Source: DATFQE01 sp963738205 (lineage in GTDB: Bacteria; Actinomycetota; Thermoleophilia; Gaiellales; Gaiellaceae). Taken from it: DNA of 64,000 nt. Each line of letters opens with the position of its first letter. Within the stretch, counting starts at the first letter, position 1. The position numbers and the translations under genes are program-made. This document shows, piece after piece, positions 34,876 to 44,118 of the stretch. The notes under the pieces were generated by a model. That model was not told the DNA's origin, did not search any database, and saw nothing but the letters and a program-made list of their open reading frames with translations. Where the stretch lies: assembly GCA_963738205.1 (NCBI GenBank), contig CAVTVQ010000007.1, forward strand, positions 744,001 through 808,000, written 5' to 3'.

Positions 34876-37059
34876 ATGGTGGCGGGTTTCGCGCGTACGA
34901 TGATTCGGCTCCGTTGGGCCGTGCTGGGCGTGTGGCTTGCGCTATTCGTGGTGTCCGGTGCGCTCTCGTCCGGCCTCTCCGACCTGTTGACGAATCGCTT
35001 CGTGCTTCCAGGCGCGGAGAGTGAGAAAGCCGGCGCGCTGCTGGAGGATCACTTCGGTCAGAAGCCGGAGGGCTCGTTCACCGTCGTGGCAAAGGGAGCG
35101 CCGAGGGCGGCCCCGAACCTCGTCGGCCCCGTGGCCGCCGCCGCCGAACGTGCAGCCGCCGCGTTGCCGACCGGCAAGTCGGTGGGCGCGCAGCCGGCGT
35201 CCGACAGCGTCGTGACCGCTCGCATCGTCTCCGAGCTCCAGCCCGCCGACGCGAAGCGCTACACCGCCGCCATGCGCAAGGCCGCCGGCACCGTGCCGAA
35301 CGCGCGGCTGTTCGTGACCGGCCAGTCGGCGATCGAGCACGACCTCGAGCCGGTGCAGAACCGCGACCTGCGCGTCGGCGAGCTCTACATCGCGATTCCG
35401 ATCGCGCTCCTCATCCTCGTCTTCGTCTTCGGGACGCTCGCGTTCCTGTTGCCGTTCATGCTGGCCGCGCTCTCGATTCCCGTGACGCTCGGGCTCGTCT
35501 GGGTCTTCGCGAACGTCATGACGCTCTCGACCTACCTGACCAACATGGTCGCGTTGATCGGGCTGGGGATCGCGATCGACTACTCGCTGCTGATCGTCTA
35601 TCGCTATCGCGAGGAGCGGAAGTCGGGGCTCGGACGCGAGGAGGCGGTGGAGCGGACGATGGAGACCGCCGGGCGCGCGGTGGTGTTCAGCGGCACCGCG
35701 GTCGCGATCGGCCTGGCGCTGATGCTGTTCATGCCGTTGCCGTTCATGCGCGGCTTCGGTCTCGCCGGCCTGCTGATCCCGCTCGTGTCCGTGCTCGCCG
35801 CCGTGACGATCCTGCCGGTCCTGCTCTACTGGCTCGAGGATCGACTCGACCGCGTCAGGCTCGTGCCCAAGGCGATCGTCGAGCGGCGCGACGACCCGGT
35901 GAACGGCTTCTGGCCGCGGCTCGCGCGCACGATCATGCGGCGGCCGGCGGTCTTCGCCGCTGCAACCACTGCGGGCCTGGTCCTGGCCGCCACGCCGCTC
36001 CTCGCCCTGCAGCTCGGCCCCGGATCGAACAAGGGCATCCCGCAGGAGCTCGAGGCCGTGCAGGGTCTGACGATCCTGAGCGCAGCCGTCGGTGAGGGCG
36101 CGCTCGCCCCGACCGAGGTCGTCGTCGACACCGGTCGGGCCGGCGGCGGATCGGACCCGCGGGTGCAGTCTGCGATCGGCCGGCTGATCGCCGGGCTCGA
36201 GGCCGATCCGGAGATCGCGGGCGTCTCGTACGGCAACGGCCCGCAGTTCCAGGATGCGAGCGGCCGCTACCTCCACTTGCAGGCAACGGGCCGACACGAG
36301 TATGGGCTCCCCGAGGCGCAGGACTTCGTCCACCGCCTGCGCGACGACATCGTCCCGGCAGCCGCGTTCCCGGGCGGTGTCGAGGTGCTGACCGGCGGCG
36401 GTCCCGCCTTCGGCGTCGACTTCCTCGAGCTCACGTACGGCGCGTTCCCGTGGCTCGTGCTCGCGGTGCTGCTACTGACCTACGTGCTGCTCGTGCGCGC
36501 ATTCCGCTCGCTCGTCCTGCCGCTCAAGGCGATCCTCCTCAACCTGCTCTCGATCGGCGCCGCCTACGGGCTGCTCGTGGCGGCGTTCAAGCTCGGCTGG
36601 GGCGAGCCGCTCGGCCTGACGCAGTTCGACCAGATCGAGGGCTGGATCCCGGTCTTCCTGTTCGCGATGCTGTTCGGCCTCTCGATGGACTACGAGGTCT
36701 TCCTGGTCGCCCGCATGCGCGAGGAGTGGGACAAGCAGGGCGACAACGTGGCTGCCGTCACCACCGGCCTGGCCAAGACCGGTCGCCTCGTGACTGCGGC
36801 CGGCCTGATCATGTTCGCGGCGTTCATGGGTTTCGTCGCCGGCTCGATCGTCGGCCTGCAGCAGTTCGGCTTCGGCCTCGCCGTCGCGATCCTGATCGAT
36901 GTGACGATCATCCGCGCCCTGCTCGTACCCAGTGCGATGAAGCTGTTCGGCCGCTGGAACTGGTGGCTGCCGGACCGGGCGGCGCGCATCTTCCGCGTCG
37001 AGCCCTCGCCGCTCGCACCGGCACCCGGCGCGCCGGCGTTGAAGCCCGCCGGCCGCTAG
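34876..37059 (+). CDS. MMPL-family RND transporter
   Basis: A 727-residue MMPL protein with about 12 TMs in two halves. TM1 is followed by a large extracytoplasmic loop, then a five-TM block (about 170-340) with GLGIAIDYSLLIVYRYREE. The second loop and block carry FGLSMDYEVFLVARMREEW, the duplicated proton-relay D-Y signature. Such proteins export lipids or hydrophobic compounds using the proton gradient. GGGGAGG lies just before ATG 34876, so the GTG at 34879 is a possible real start. It shares CTAG with the convergent downstream gene. Confidence 0.93.
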   Translation: MVAGFARTMIRLRWAVLGVWLALFVVSGALSSGLSDLLTNRFVLPGAESEKAGALLEDHFGQKPEGSFTVVAKGAPRAAPNLVGPVAAAAERAAAALPTGKSVGAQPASDSVVTARIVSELQPADAKRYTAAMRKAAGTVPNARLFVTGQSAIEHDLEPVQNRDLRVGELYIAIPIALLILVFVFGTLAFLLPFMLAALSIPVTLGLVWVFANVMTLSTYLTNMVALIGLGIAIDYSLLIVYRYREERKSGLGREEAVERTMETAGRAVVFSGTAVAIGLALMLFMPLPFMRGFGLAGLLIPLVSVLAAVTILPVLLYWLEDRLDRVRLVPKAIVERRDDPVNGFWPRLARTIMRRPAVFAAATTAGLVLAATPLLALQLGPGSNKGIPQELEAVQGLTILSAAVGEGALAPTEVVVDTGRAGGGSDPRVQSAIGRLIAGLEADPEIAGVSYGNGPQFQDASGRYLHLQATGRHEYGLPEAQDFVHRLRDDIVPAAAFPGGVEVLTGGGPAFGVDFLELTYGAFPWLVLAVLLLTYVLLVRAFRSLVLPLKAILLNLLSIGAAYGLLVAAFKLGWGEPLGLTQFDQIEGWIPVFLFAMLFGLSMDYEVFLVARMREEWDKQGDNVAAVTTGLAKTGRLVTAAGLIMFAAFMGFVAGSIVGLQQFGFGLAVAILIDVTIIRALLVPSAMKLFGRWNWWLPDRAARIFRVEPSPLAPAPGAPALKPAGR

Positions 37060-38120
37060 AGCTTGATCTGGCGCATCGTCACCTTGATGCCGCTGCGCGA
37101 GAGGTGGTAGACGACCACGCGGGCGCGCTGCCGCCCAGGCCGCCGGTCGATCCGCCGTCCGTCCGCTGAGAGCCGCACCCGCAGGCGCACCTGCGCCTTG
37201 CGCTTCACGCGGATCTCGCCCTGGCCGAGCGCGCGCGGGATGCCCAGGTCCCAGCGCCCCGCGGAGGTGGTCATGACGCCTCCCACGAGGCCGGCGCGAG
37301 GCGTCCGCACCTGCACGAAGACGTCGCCGTTCCGCGCCCTGGCGAGATCGACCAGGCGGAGCCTGCGGACCGGCGCGGAGCCGGGTGGGCGCCGCTCGGG
37401 CTGAGCCTCCGTCTCCTCGTCGGCACCCAGCTCGTCGAACCAGTCGTCGAGCTCGTCCGCCTCCACCTCGTCCGACCCGTCGCCGAGGCCGAAGTCCGGG
37501 TCCTGAGACTCGTCGCCAAGCAGGTCTTCGTCCGCATCGGGCTCGATCGTCGCGTCGAGGAGGAGCTCGCGGCCGGTGCCGCCGTCCTGGCCGCAGGGCA
37601 GGCACGGCTCGGTGAACCACAGCACGCTCCCGTCAGGCTGGCGCCGCGACCGGAGACCTACGTCGACCTGGCCGCCCGGGAGCAGGAAGCCGATCGAGTC
37701 ACCGCTCTCGACCGCCAGGTGTAGGCCTTCCACCTCGTGTACGGCGGGGCCCTTCGATACGACCGGCAGCGGAGCGAAGCCGGCGACCGTGACGCCGGTG
37801 TCGTCCTCGTCCTTCCCCGCCGGCCGCAGTACGGCGATCCGGGGCTGCTCGACGCCCGCGAGCCGCAATGCGTTGACGCGCGCGGAGACGAGCACGCCCG
37901 GCTCGCGGGCGACGACGTCGGATCCGTACAGCCCCAGCTGCCTGAAGCCGACGCTCGTCCCGGTCGGGCACATGTAGACCGCGCAGGCCCAGCCGTCCGG
38001 AGCGCGGCGAGGATCGAGCGACCCGAGCACGGTCGCCGCGGACGCGCGCTGCGCGCCGACCGAGAGCGCGAACAGGAGCGCTGCGGCGACTGCGAGGGTG
38101 GTGCGCCTGAGAGCCATCAC
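37056..38120 (-). CDS. Secreted protein of unknown function with acidic linker
   Basis: A 354-residue exported protein. The signal peptide spans 1-28 (ends QRASA). A beta-rich domain (about 30-205) has two cysteine pairs, CAVYMC and CLPC. A very acidic linker follows (about 205-245; DADEDLLGDESQD and repeated D/E), then a basic beta-like C-terminal domain (about 250-354). The DADED/DESQDPD pattern recalls the calcium-binding thrombospondin type-3 style, but only loosely. I do not recognise the family. It starts 53 bases from rfbA on the opposite strand and overlaps the MMPL end at CTAG. Confidence 0.75.
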   Translation of the reverse strand: MMALRRTTLAVAAALLFALSVGAQRASAATVLGSLDPRRAPDGWACAVYMCPTGTSVGFRQLGLYGSDVVAREPGVLVSARVNALRLAGVEQPRIAVLRPAGKDEDDTGVTVAGFAPLPVVSKGPAVHEVEGLHLAVESGDSIGFLLPGGQVDVGLRSRRQPDGSVLWFTEPCLPCGQDGGTGRELLLDATIEPDADEDLLGDESQDPDFGLGDGSDEVEADELDDWFDELGADEETEAQPERRPPGSAPVRRLRLVDLARARNGDVFVQVRTPRAGLVGGVMTTSAGRWDLGIPRALGQGEIRVKRKAQVRLRVRLSADGRRIDRRPGRQRARVVVYHLSRSGIKVTMRQIKL

Positions 38121-38173
38121 CTTCCCTTCGTCGAGCGGGCCGGGACGGTTCGGTCGAGTACCATCGCACCTCG

Positions 38174-38914
38174 ATGAAGGGCGTCATCCTCGCCGGCGGC
38201 TCCGGGACCCGGCTGCATCCGCTCACGCGGATCACCAACAAGCACCTGCTCCCCATCTACGACCGGCCGATGGTCAACTACGCCATCGAGGCGCTCGTGA
38301 AGGCCGGCATCACCGAGCTGATGCTCGTCACGGGCGGCACGCACGCCGGCGAGTTCCTGCGCCTGCTCGGCAACGGGCACGAGTACGGGATCGACCGGCT
38401 GTCGTATGCCTACCAGGAGCGAGCCGGGGGCATCGCCGAGGCACTCGGGCTGGCCGAGCGGTTCGCCGGCGGCGAGCCCATCTGCGTCATGCTGGCCGAC
38501 AACGTGGTCGAGGGCTCGCTGCGGCCGGTCGTCGAGAACTTCCGCGGCCAGGAGAAGGGCGCCCGCATCCTGCTGGCGCCGGAGGACAACCCCGAGCACC
38601 TGCGCCACCTCGGCGTTCCGGAGCTCGAGGACGGGCGGGTGATCGGCATCGTCGAGAAGCCCGAAGCGCCCCCGTCCAACTTCGCCGTCACGGGCATCTA
38701 CTTCTACGACGCCGACGTCTTCGACGTGATCCCGACGCTCGAGCCGTCCGGTCGCGGCGAGCTGGAGATCACGGATGTGAACAACCACTACGTGCGGCAG
38801 GGGGCGATGCAGTACGACGTGCTCGAGGGCTTCTGGGGCGACGCGGGCGAGTCGATCGACGCCTACTACGGGGTCAACGACTTCGTGCGAGCGAACGGCG
38901 CGAACAAGGAGTGA
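38174..38914 (+). CDS. rfbA: Glucose-1-phosphate thymidylyltransferase
   Basis: A 246-residue RmlA of the short type. It has GVILAGGSGTRLHPLT (nucleotide-binding loop), NKHLLPIYDRPMV, MLADNVVEG (metal Asp), a KPEAPPSNFAVTGIYFYD segment and GFWGDAGES. It makes dTDP-glucose, step one of dTDP-L-rhamnose synthesis. First gene of rfbA-C-D-B, all coupled or closely spaced. Rhamnose here probably feeds surface glycans, in keeping with the envelope genes around it. Confidence 0.94.
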   Translation: MKGVILAGGSGTRLHPLTRITNKHLLPIYDRPMVNYAIEALVKAGITELMLVTGGTHAGEFLRLLGNGHEYGIDRLSYAYQERAGGIAEALGLAERFAGGEPICVMLADNVVEGSLRPVVENFRGQEKGARILLAPEDNPEHLRHLGVPELEDGRVIGIVEKPEAPPSNFAVTGIYFYDADVFDVIPTLEPSGRGELEITDVNNHYVRQGAMQYDVLEGFWGDAGESIDAYYGVNDFVRANGANKE

Positions 38915-39381
38915 GCCTCCTCCCCGGGATGCTGCGCCTGCCGCTGCGGCGCTTCGAGGACGAGCGCGGCTGGTTCTACGAGCTCCGGCGCGAGAGCCTG
39001 CTGCCGCGGCCGACCCGGCAGACGAACATCTCCTTCTCACGGCGGGGAGTGATCCGCGGGCTGCACTACCACGAGCGGCAGGACGACCTCTTTGCCTGCC
39101 TGCAGGGAACGGCCCGGGTCGTCGTGCTCGACCGCGAGCGAGGCGAAGCCTTCACGGAGGACATCGGCGACGACAACCCGGTGGCGCTGTACATCCCCGG
39201 GCGATACGCGCACGGCTTCGAGGCTTTGAGCGACCTGCTGTTCTGCTACCACGTCACCGAGGAGTACGACCCGGCCGATCCGGACGAGCACGGCCTGTGC
39301 TGGGCGGATCCGCGCGTGCGGGAGCTCTGGAGCACCAGCGAGCCGATCCTCTCGGAGCGAGACCTAGCCGCGTGCTCATAA
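38911..39381 (+). CDS. rfbC: dTDP-4-dehydrorhamnose 3,5-epimerase
   Basis: A 156-residue cupin epimerase. It has the catalytic-histidine segment GVIRGLHYH (H52), TARVVVLDRERG, IPGRYAHGFEALSD and WADPRV near the end. It epimerises C3 and C5 of dTDP-4-keto-6-deoxyglucose. It is shorter than the typical 180-200 residues because the N-terminal strand and C-terminal tail are trimmed, but all core motifs remain. The GTG start overlaps rfbA's stop (GTGA), and rfbD begins 10 bases before its end. Confidence 0.9.
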   Translation: MSLLPGMLRLPLRRFEDERGWFYELRRESLLPRPTRQTNISFSRRGVIRGLHYHERQDDLFACLQGTARVVVLDRERGEAFTEDIGDDNPVALYIPGRYAHGFEALSDLLFCYHVTEEYDPADPDEHGLCWADPRVRELWSTSEPILSERDLAACS

Positions 39382-40151
39382 CGGGCGCGGGCGGGCAGCT
39401 CGGCCGCGCGCTCGCCGAGGTCTTCCCGCAGGCGCGGGCGCTCGCGCACAGCGACTGGGACGTACGTGAGCGGTTCCCCGGCGGGGAGGCGAGCGGGCCG
39501 GTGCTGCACGCGGCCGCGTGGACCGATGTGGACCGCGCTGAGGGCGACCCCGACGGCGTTGCCGCGGTGAACGTACGAGGCACGCGGAACGTCGTGGAGC
39601 TCGGGCTGCCCGTCGTCTACTACTCGACCGACTACGTCTTCGACGGGCGGAAACGCGAGCCGTACGTCGAGAGCGACACGACCGCGCCGATCGGCGAGTA
39701 CGGGCGCTCGAAGCTGGTGGGCGAGGCCGAGGTGCGCGACGGCTGGATCGTCCGCTCCTCCTGGCTGTTCGGGCCGACGGGACACAACTTCCTGCGCACG
39801 ATGCTGCGGCTCGGGGCGGAGCGGAACGAGGTGGCCGTCGTCGACGACCAGCGCGGGTCACCTACGTACGTGGGTCATCTTGCGCTGGCGACGAAGGAAT
39901 TGCTCGAGCGCCCGGGCGGAATCTGGCATCTCGCAGCAGACGGCGAGTGCACCTGGGCCGACTTCGCCGAGGCGATCTTCGAGGAGGCCGGGGTGGAGTG
40001 CCGCGTGCGCCGGATCACGACGGCCGAGTTCGCACGCCCCGCCGAGCGCCCGTCGTACTCGGTGCTCCGCAGCGAGCGGGAGGGCGCGCCGACGCTGCCG
40101 CACTGGCGCGAGGGCCTGCGCGACTGCCTGGCTGTGCTGGCGCACCGCTAG
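39372..40151 (+). CDS. rfbD: dTDP-4-dehydrorhamnose reductase
   Basis: A 259-residue SDR enzyme. It has an N-terminal Rossmann motif ITGAGGQLG, AAWTDVDRAE, YYSTDYVFDG, the catalytic Y110-x3-K114 (YGRSK), RSSWLFGPTGHNF and the family-typical ARPAERPSYSVL. It reduces dTDP-4-keto-L-rhamnose with NAD(P)H to dTDP-L-rhamnose, the last pathway step. GTG 39372 lies inside the rfbC end, giving a normal length; the longer open frame upstream is a shadow of rfbC. Confidence 0.93.
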   Translation: MLITGAGGQLGRALAEVFPQARALAHSDWDVRERFPGGEASGPVLHAAAWTDVDRAEGDPDGVAAVNVRGTRNVVELGLPVVYYSTDYVFDGRKREPYVESDTTAPIGEYGRSKLVGEAEVRDGWIVRSSWLFGPTGHNFLRTMLRLGAERNEVAVVDDQRGSPTYVGHLALATKELLERPGGIWHLAADGECTWADFAEAIFEEAGVECRVRRITTAEFARPAERPSYSVLRSEREGAPTLPHWREGLRDCLAVLAHR

Positions 40152-40162
40152 GCTTCCGTCTC

Positions 40163-41146
40163 GTGCGCGTGCTCGTTACCGGCGGTGCCGGCTTCATCGG
40201 CTCACACTTCGTCAAGCGGCTCGCCACGCGAGGCGCCGAGGTCGTGGTGCTCGACAAGCTCACGTACTCGGGCAACCGGGCGAACCTCGAGGGCGTCGAC
40301 CACCGCTTCGTGCACGGCGACATCGCAGACGCGCGGGCGGTCGCCGAGGCCGCCGAGGGGTGCGAGTCCATCGTCAACTTCGCCGCCGAGTCGCACGTCG
40401 ACCGCTCGATTCTCGAGTCGTTCGACTTCGTGCACACGCAGGTGCAGGGAACACAGGTGCTGCTGGAGCAGGTCCGCGCGACCGGTGTGCGCTTCCTCCA
40501 GGTCTCGACCGACGAGGTCTACGGCGACCTCGAGGGCGGCGGCAGCTCAGTGGAGGACGATCCCCTGCGCCCATCGAGCCCGTACAGCTCGACGAAGGCC
40601 GGCGGCGACTTGCTCGTCCTCGGCTACGCGCGCACCCACGGCGTCAACGCGTCGATTACCCGTGGCGCCAATACCTACGGGCCCAACCAGTACCCCGAGA
40701 AGTTCCTGCCGCTCTTCCTCACCAACGCGCTCGACGGAGAGCCGCTGCCCGTCTACGGCGACGGCCGGCAGCGCCGCGAGTGGCTGCACGTCGACGACCA
40801 TTGCGCCGCGGTCGACCTCGCCCTCCAGCACGGCCGCCCGGGCGAGATCTACAACGTCGGCGGGGACGAGCGGGAGAACCTCGAGATGGTGCGGCGCATC
40901 CTCGACCTGACCGGCGCGGGCGAGTCGCTCGTGCGCCACGTGACCGACCGCCCCGGGCACGACCGCCGCTACTCGATCGACGACTCGAAGCTCCGCTCGC
41001 TCGGCTGGAGCCCGCAGGTGGAGCTCGAAGAGGGGCTGGCGGGGACCTTCGCCTGGTACCGCGACAGCCGCTCGTGGTGGGAGCCGATCAAGTCCGGCGA
41101 ATACCGCGCCTACTACGAGCGTCAGTACGCCGAGCGGCTTGCCTAG
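40163..41146 (+). CDS. rfbB: dTDP-glucose 4,6-dehydratase
   Basis: A 327-residue extended SDR. It has VTGGAGFIGSH (NAD-binding), FAAESHVDRSI, STDEVYGDL (catalytic Asp-Glu), Y141-x3-K145 (YSSTK), NTYGPNQYPEKFLP, DGRQRREWLHVDDH and a C-terminal DRPGHDRRYSID. It converts dTDP-glucose to dTDP-4-keto-6-deoxyglucose, step two of the pathway, completing the four-gene dTDP-L-rhamnose set. GTG 40163 follows rfbD by 11 bases and gives VRVLVTGGAG, the standard N-terminus. Confidence 0.95.
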   Translation: MRVLVTGGAGFIGSHFVKRLATRGAEVVVLDKLTYSGNRANLEGVDHRFVHGDIADARAVAEAAEGCESIVNFAAESHVDRSILESFDFVHTQVQGTQVLLEQVRATGVRFLQVSTDEVYGDLEGGGSSVEDDPLRPSSPYSSTKAGGDLLVLGYARTHGVNASITRGANTYGPNQYPEKFLPLFLTNALDGEPLPVYGDGRQRREWLHVDDHCAAVDLALQHGRPGEIYNVGGDERENLEMVRRILDLTGAGESLVRHVTDRPGHDRRYSIDDSKLRSLGWSPQVELEEGLAGTFAWYRDSRSWWEPIKSGEYRAYYERQYAERLA

Positions 41147-41155
41147 CGCCAACCG

Positions 41156-42535
41156 CTAGCGGCCGGCGCACTCCGCACGGGCCTGGCGGAACTCGCTGCG
41201 TGAGCCCTGAATGCGCTGCGAGGCGTCGATGTGGGGCAGGCCTTCGTCGCAGCGGCCGAGCTCGATCAGCGAGCGGCCGACGTTGTAGTTCGCGTACGCC
41301 TCGTAGAGGTCGCCCGTTCCCTGCAGCTTCGCCAGCGCCTGCTGGGCGATCGGCAGCGCCTCTGCGAACCGGCCCGCGCGCATCAGCTCGGTGGAGCGGT
41401 CGGTCAGCTGCTTGCCGCTCGCGCCGCTCGGCGCCGGGGGCGGAGGCGGCGGCGGACTGGCCGTGCTCGGCGGTGGCGGCGGCGGCGGAGGCGGCTCGGT
41501 CGTCTCGGTCACGGTGACACGCTCGCCTTGTCTGGTCACCACCGACGTCTGCTTGTCGTCACCGCCGGCCATCGCGGCGGCCAGCAGCGCGCCGACGATC
41601 GCCAGTGACGCGAGCACGGCGACGATCGCCGGAACCCGCCACGGATGCCGCTTGCGGTGCAGCCGGGTCGTCGCGGTCGGCGGAAGCGGCGTTGCGCGCC
41701 TGGGCTGCGTCGGCTCCGCCAGTGCGTCTCGCAGCGCGGCCACGAGCTCGGCGCCGCTCCCGAATCGGTCGGCCGGATCCTTCGCCATCGCGCGCCGGAA
41801 CGTGCGGTCGAGCGCCGGCGGCAGCGACGGGTTGCGCTGGTGGATCGACGGCACGGGCTCGTTCACGTGCGCCGCGGCCTCGGCCGCGGTCGTGTCACGC
41901 TGGAAGGGGCGCTCGCCCGTCAGCAGCTCGAAGGCGACGACACCGAGGGCGTAGCGGTCGCTCGCCGGGCCCGCCGGCTCGCCGGTCGCCTGCTCGGGCG
42001 AGAGATAGCCGGCCGTTCCCACGACGGTTCCCGCCGCCGTCAGCGAGTCCATTCCGGTCGCGCGCGCGACGCCGAAGTCGGCGACGTGCACGTTGTCGTC
42101 GGCGTCCAGCAGCAGGTTGGCCGGCTTGACGTCTCGGTGCACGACGCCGCCCGCGTGCGCCGCGTCGAGCGCGCGCGCGGCCTGCTCGAGCCATGCCAGC
42201 GCGCGTTCGGGCGCGACGGCGCCTTGCTTGAGGCGATCGTCGAGCGACCCCCCGGGCAGGTACTCCATGACGATGAACGGCCGGCCGTCTTCGGTCTCGC
42301 CGACGTCGAAGATCGTGACGGTGGCCGGAGCGCTGGAGAGCCGCGCGGCCGCGAGCGCCTCGCGTGTGAAGCGCTTGCGGATCGACTCGTCCTGGGCGAA
42401 GCGCTCCGCGAGCAGCTTGATCGCGACCTGCCGGTCGAGGACGGTGTCGGTCGCGAGCAGGATGTCACCCATCCCGCCGTGGCCCAGGCGGCGGGCGTCC
42501 CGGAAGCGGGCAGGGAGAACGATCACGGTGGCCAC
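41156..42535 (-). CDS. Membrane Ser/Thr protein kinase with extracytoplasmic TPR-like domain
   Basis: A 459-residue PknB-like kinase. The kinase domain (about 10-270) has LGHGGMGDI, K40 in VAIKLL, HRDVKPAN (D135), DFG 153-155 and the GTAGYLSPEQ activation segment. A basic juxtamembrane stretch precedes TM 301-323. Outside are a proline-rich linker (about 343-366, runs of up to nine prolines) and a TPR-like domain (about 375-455) with two cysteines. Unlike PknB it has no PASTA repeats. It is convergent with rfbB (9 bases) and divergent from the SpoIID-like gene, a setting that suggests envelope control. Confidence 0.92.
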   Translation of the reverse strand: MATVIVLPARFRDARRLGHGGMGDILLATDTVLDRQVAIKLLAERFAQDESIRKRFTREALAAARLSSAPATVTIFDVGETEDGRPFIVMEYLPGGSLDDRLKQGAVAPERALAWLEQAARALDAAHAGGVVHRDVKPANLLLDADDNVHVADFGVARATGMDSLTAAGTVVGTAGYLSPEQATGEPAGPASDRYALGVVAFELLTGERPFQRDTTAAEAAAHVNEPVPSIHQRNPSLPPALDRTFRRAMAKDPADRFGSGAELVAALRDALAEPTQPRRATPLPPTATTRLHRKRHPWRVPAIVAVLASLAIVGALLAAAMAGGDDKQTSVVTRQGERVTVTETTEPPPPPPPPPSTASPPPPPPPAPSGASGKQLTDRSTELMRAGRFAEALPIAQQALAKLQGTGDLYEAYANYNVGRSLIELGRCDEGLPHIDASQRIQGSRSEFRQARAECAGR

Positions 42536-42693
42536 GGGCAGTGAGGGTACCCCGGTCGCCGGGCCCGCAAAACGCCTGCCGACATTGGTGAGATTCCTGT
42601 AAAGACCCCTGAAGTCGGCCTGGGAGGGTGCTAGCCTCAGACCCCGGGATTCGGGTGCGGCACGCGGTTCTGGCCCGGCCCGGGACTGCAGCC

Positions 42694-44118
42694 ATGCTCG
42701 CGCTCAGACTCTTCCCGGCCTCACTCGTCGCTGCCGTCGTGGTGGCGTCGGCGGCTGCGTCGCCGCAGAGGCCGACGCAGGCGCCCGCCGCTTGCCCGCG
42801 CTGCGTCCCGCCGGTGTTCGTCGTCACGGGTCGCGGCTGGGGGCACGGGGTCGGTCTGAGCCAGTACGGAACGCTCGGCTTCGCGCGCCAGGGCACGGGC
42901 TACGAGGAGATCCTCGCCCACTACTACCAGGGCACCCAGCTGACCGAGGCTCCGGTCAAGCGGATGCGCGTGCTGCTCGCCGCAGGCGCGAAGACGCTCG
43001 CGATCGGGTCGAAGGCGCCGTTCAGGGTGCGCGACGCGCTCGGCGAGGTGCACGAGCTCCCGGCGGGAACGCAGAAGGTTGGTCCGGGCCTACGGCTGCG
43101 TGGCGTCGACGAGGCGAAGCCGAAGCAGCTGCAGGGGCCGCTGGTGTTCCCGGCTGCGGGCGCTCCGCTCGAGCTCAACGGGCGTGCCTATCGGGGCGAG
43201 TTGCGGCTCATCGTCGACAAGGCGCGCCTGCGTGCGATCAATACGTTGGGGCTCGAGCCATACCTCTACGGCGTCGTCCCGTCCGAGATGCCGCACCGCT
43301 GGCCGGCCGAGGCGCTGAAGGCGCAGGCCGTCGCCGCGCGCTCGTATGCGCTCGCAACCAAGCGCTCGGGCGAGTTCGACGTGTACTCGGACGTTCGCAG
43401 CCAGGTCTATCGGGGAATCCCGGAGGAGGAGGACCAGACCAACGACGCGATCGACGCCACTGCGGGGCAGGTGTTGACCTACCAGGGAAAGGTCGCACGC
43501 ACGTACTTCTTCTCGACCTCGGGCGGGCGAACCGCCACGGTGACCGACGTCTGGCCCAGCTCGGAGGCGATTCCCTACCTCGTCGCGGTGGACGATCCGT
43601 ACGACTCGCTCTCGCCCTACCACCGCTGGGGGCCGCTCGTGTTCACGGCCAAGGCCGCCCGCGCGAAGCTGAAGGTGCCGGGCCCACTCCGTGACCTGCG
43701 TACGGTCGTGACGCCGTCAGGCCGTGTCGGCGCACTGACCGCCGCCGGGCCGACCGGTGAGACGGAGGTGAAGGGCGGCGACGTCCGGCGCCTCCTCGGC
43801 TTGCGCTCCACGTGGTTCCGGGTGGGCGTGCTCGCGCTGGCGAAGCCGGAGGCACCGGTTGCTCCCGGCGGCCAGCTGACGCTCAACGGGCTGGCGCGCG
43901 GCCTCTCCGGTGTGTCGCTGGAGCAGCGCGCTCCGAACGAGGGCTGGAAGCCCGTGGCGAAGGTGAAGCCTGCCTCCGGCGGCGCGTTTGCGATCGTCGT
44001 GAAGCCGGCGGCCACTACGCTGTACCGGCTCGCCTTCGGGACGACGGCGCGCTCGACGCCGATCCGCGCGGTGGTCTCGCAAACCACCGCCGACGGCGCC
44101 ATGCTTGGAGAGCGGTGA
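42694..44118 (+). CDS. Secreted SpoIID/LytB-domain protein
   Basis: A 474-residue exported protein. The signal peptide spans 1-23. Next comes GRGWGHGVGLSQYG (about 46-60), a motif linked to peptidoglycan binding in this family, then the SpoIID domain (about 175-370) with PSEMPHRWPAEALKAQAVAARSYA and VARTYFFSTSGG. The C-terminal 100 residues form a beta domain. SpoIID is a lytic transglycosylase acting on denuded glycan, but this organism need not sporulate; actinobacterial homologues are common. ATG 42694 is chosen because it directly precedes the signal peptide. Coupled to the subtilase gene (GTGA). Confidence 0.88.
   Translation: MLALRLFPASLVAAVVVASAAASPQRPTQAPAACPRCVPPVFVVTGRGWGHGVGLSQYGTLGFARQGTGYEEILAHYYQGTQLTEAPVKRMRVLLAAGAKTLAIGSKAPFRVRDALGEVHELPAGTQKVGPGLRLRGVDEAKPKQLQGPLVFPAAGAPLELNGRAYRGELRLIVDKARLRAINTLGLEPYLYGVVPSEMPHRWPAEALKAQAVAARSYALATKRSGEFDVYSDVRSQVYRGIPEEEDQTNDAIDATAGQVLTYQGKVARTYFFSTSGGRTATVTDVWPSSEAIPYLVAVDDPYDSLSPYHRWGPLVFTAKAARAKLKVPGPLRDLRTVVTPSGRVGALTAAGPTGETEVKGGDVRRLLGLRSTWFRVGVLALAKPEAPVAPGGQLTLNGLARGLSGVSLEQRAPNEGWKPVAKVKPASGGAFAIVVKPAATTLYRLAFGTTARSTPIRAVVSQTTADGAMLGER

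Noticed and set aside
42628..42693. Longer N-terminus for the SpoIID-like protein
   Set aside because: It would place charged residues before the signal peptide; ATG 42694 directly precedes it.
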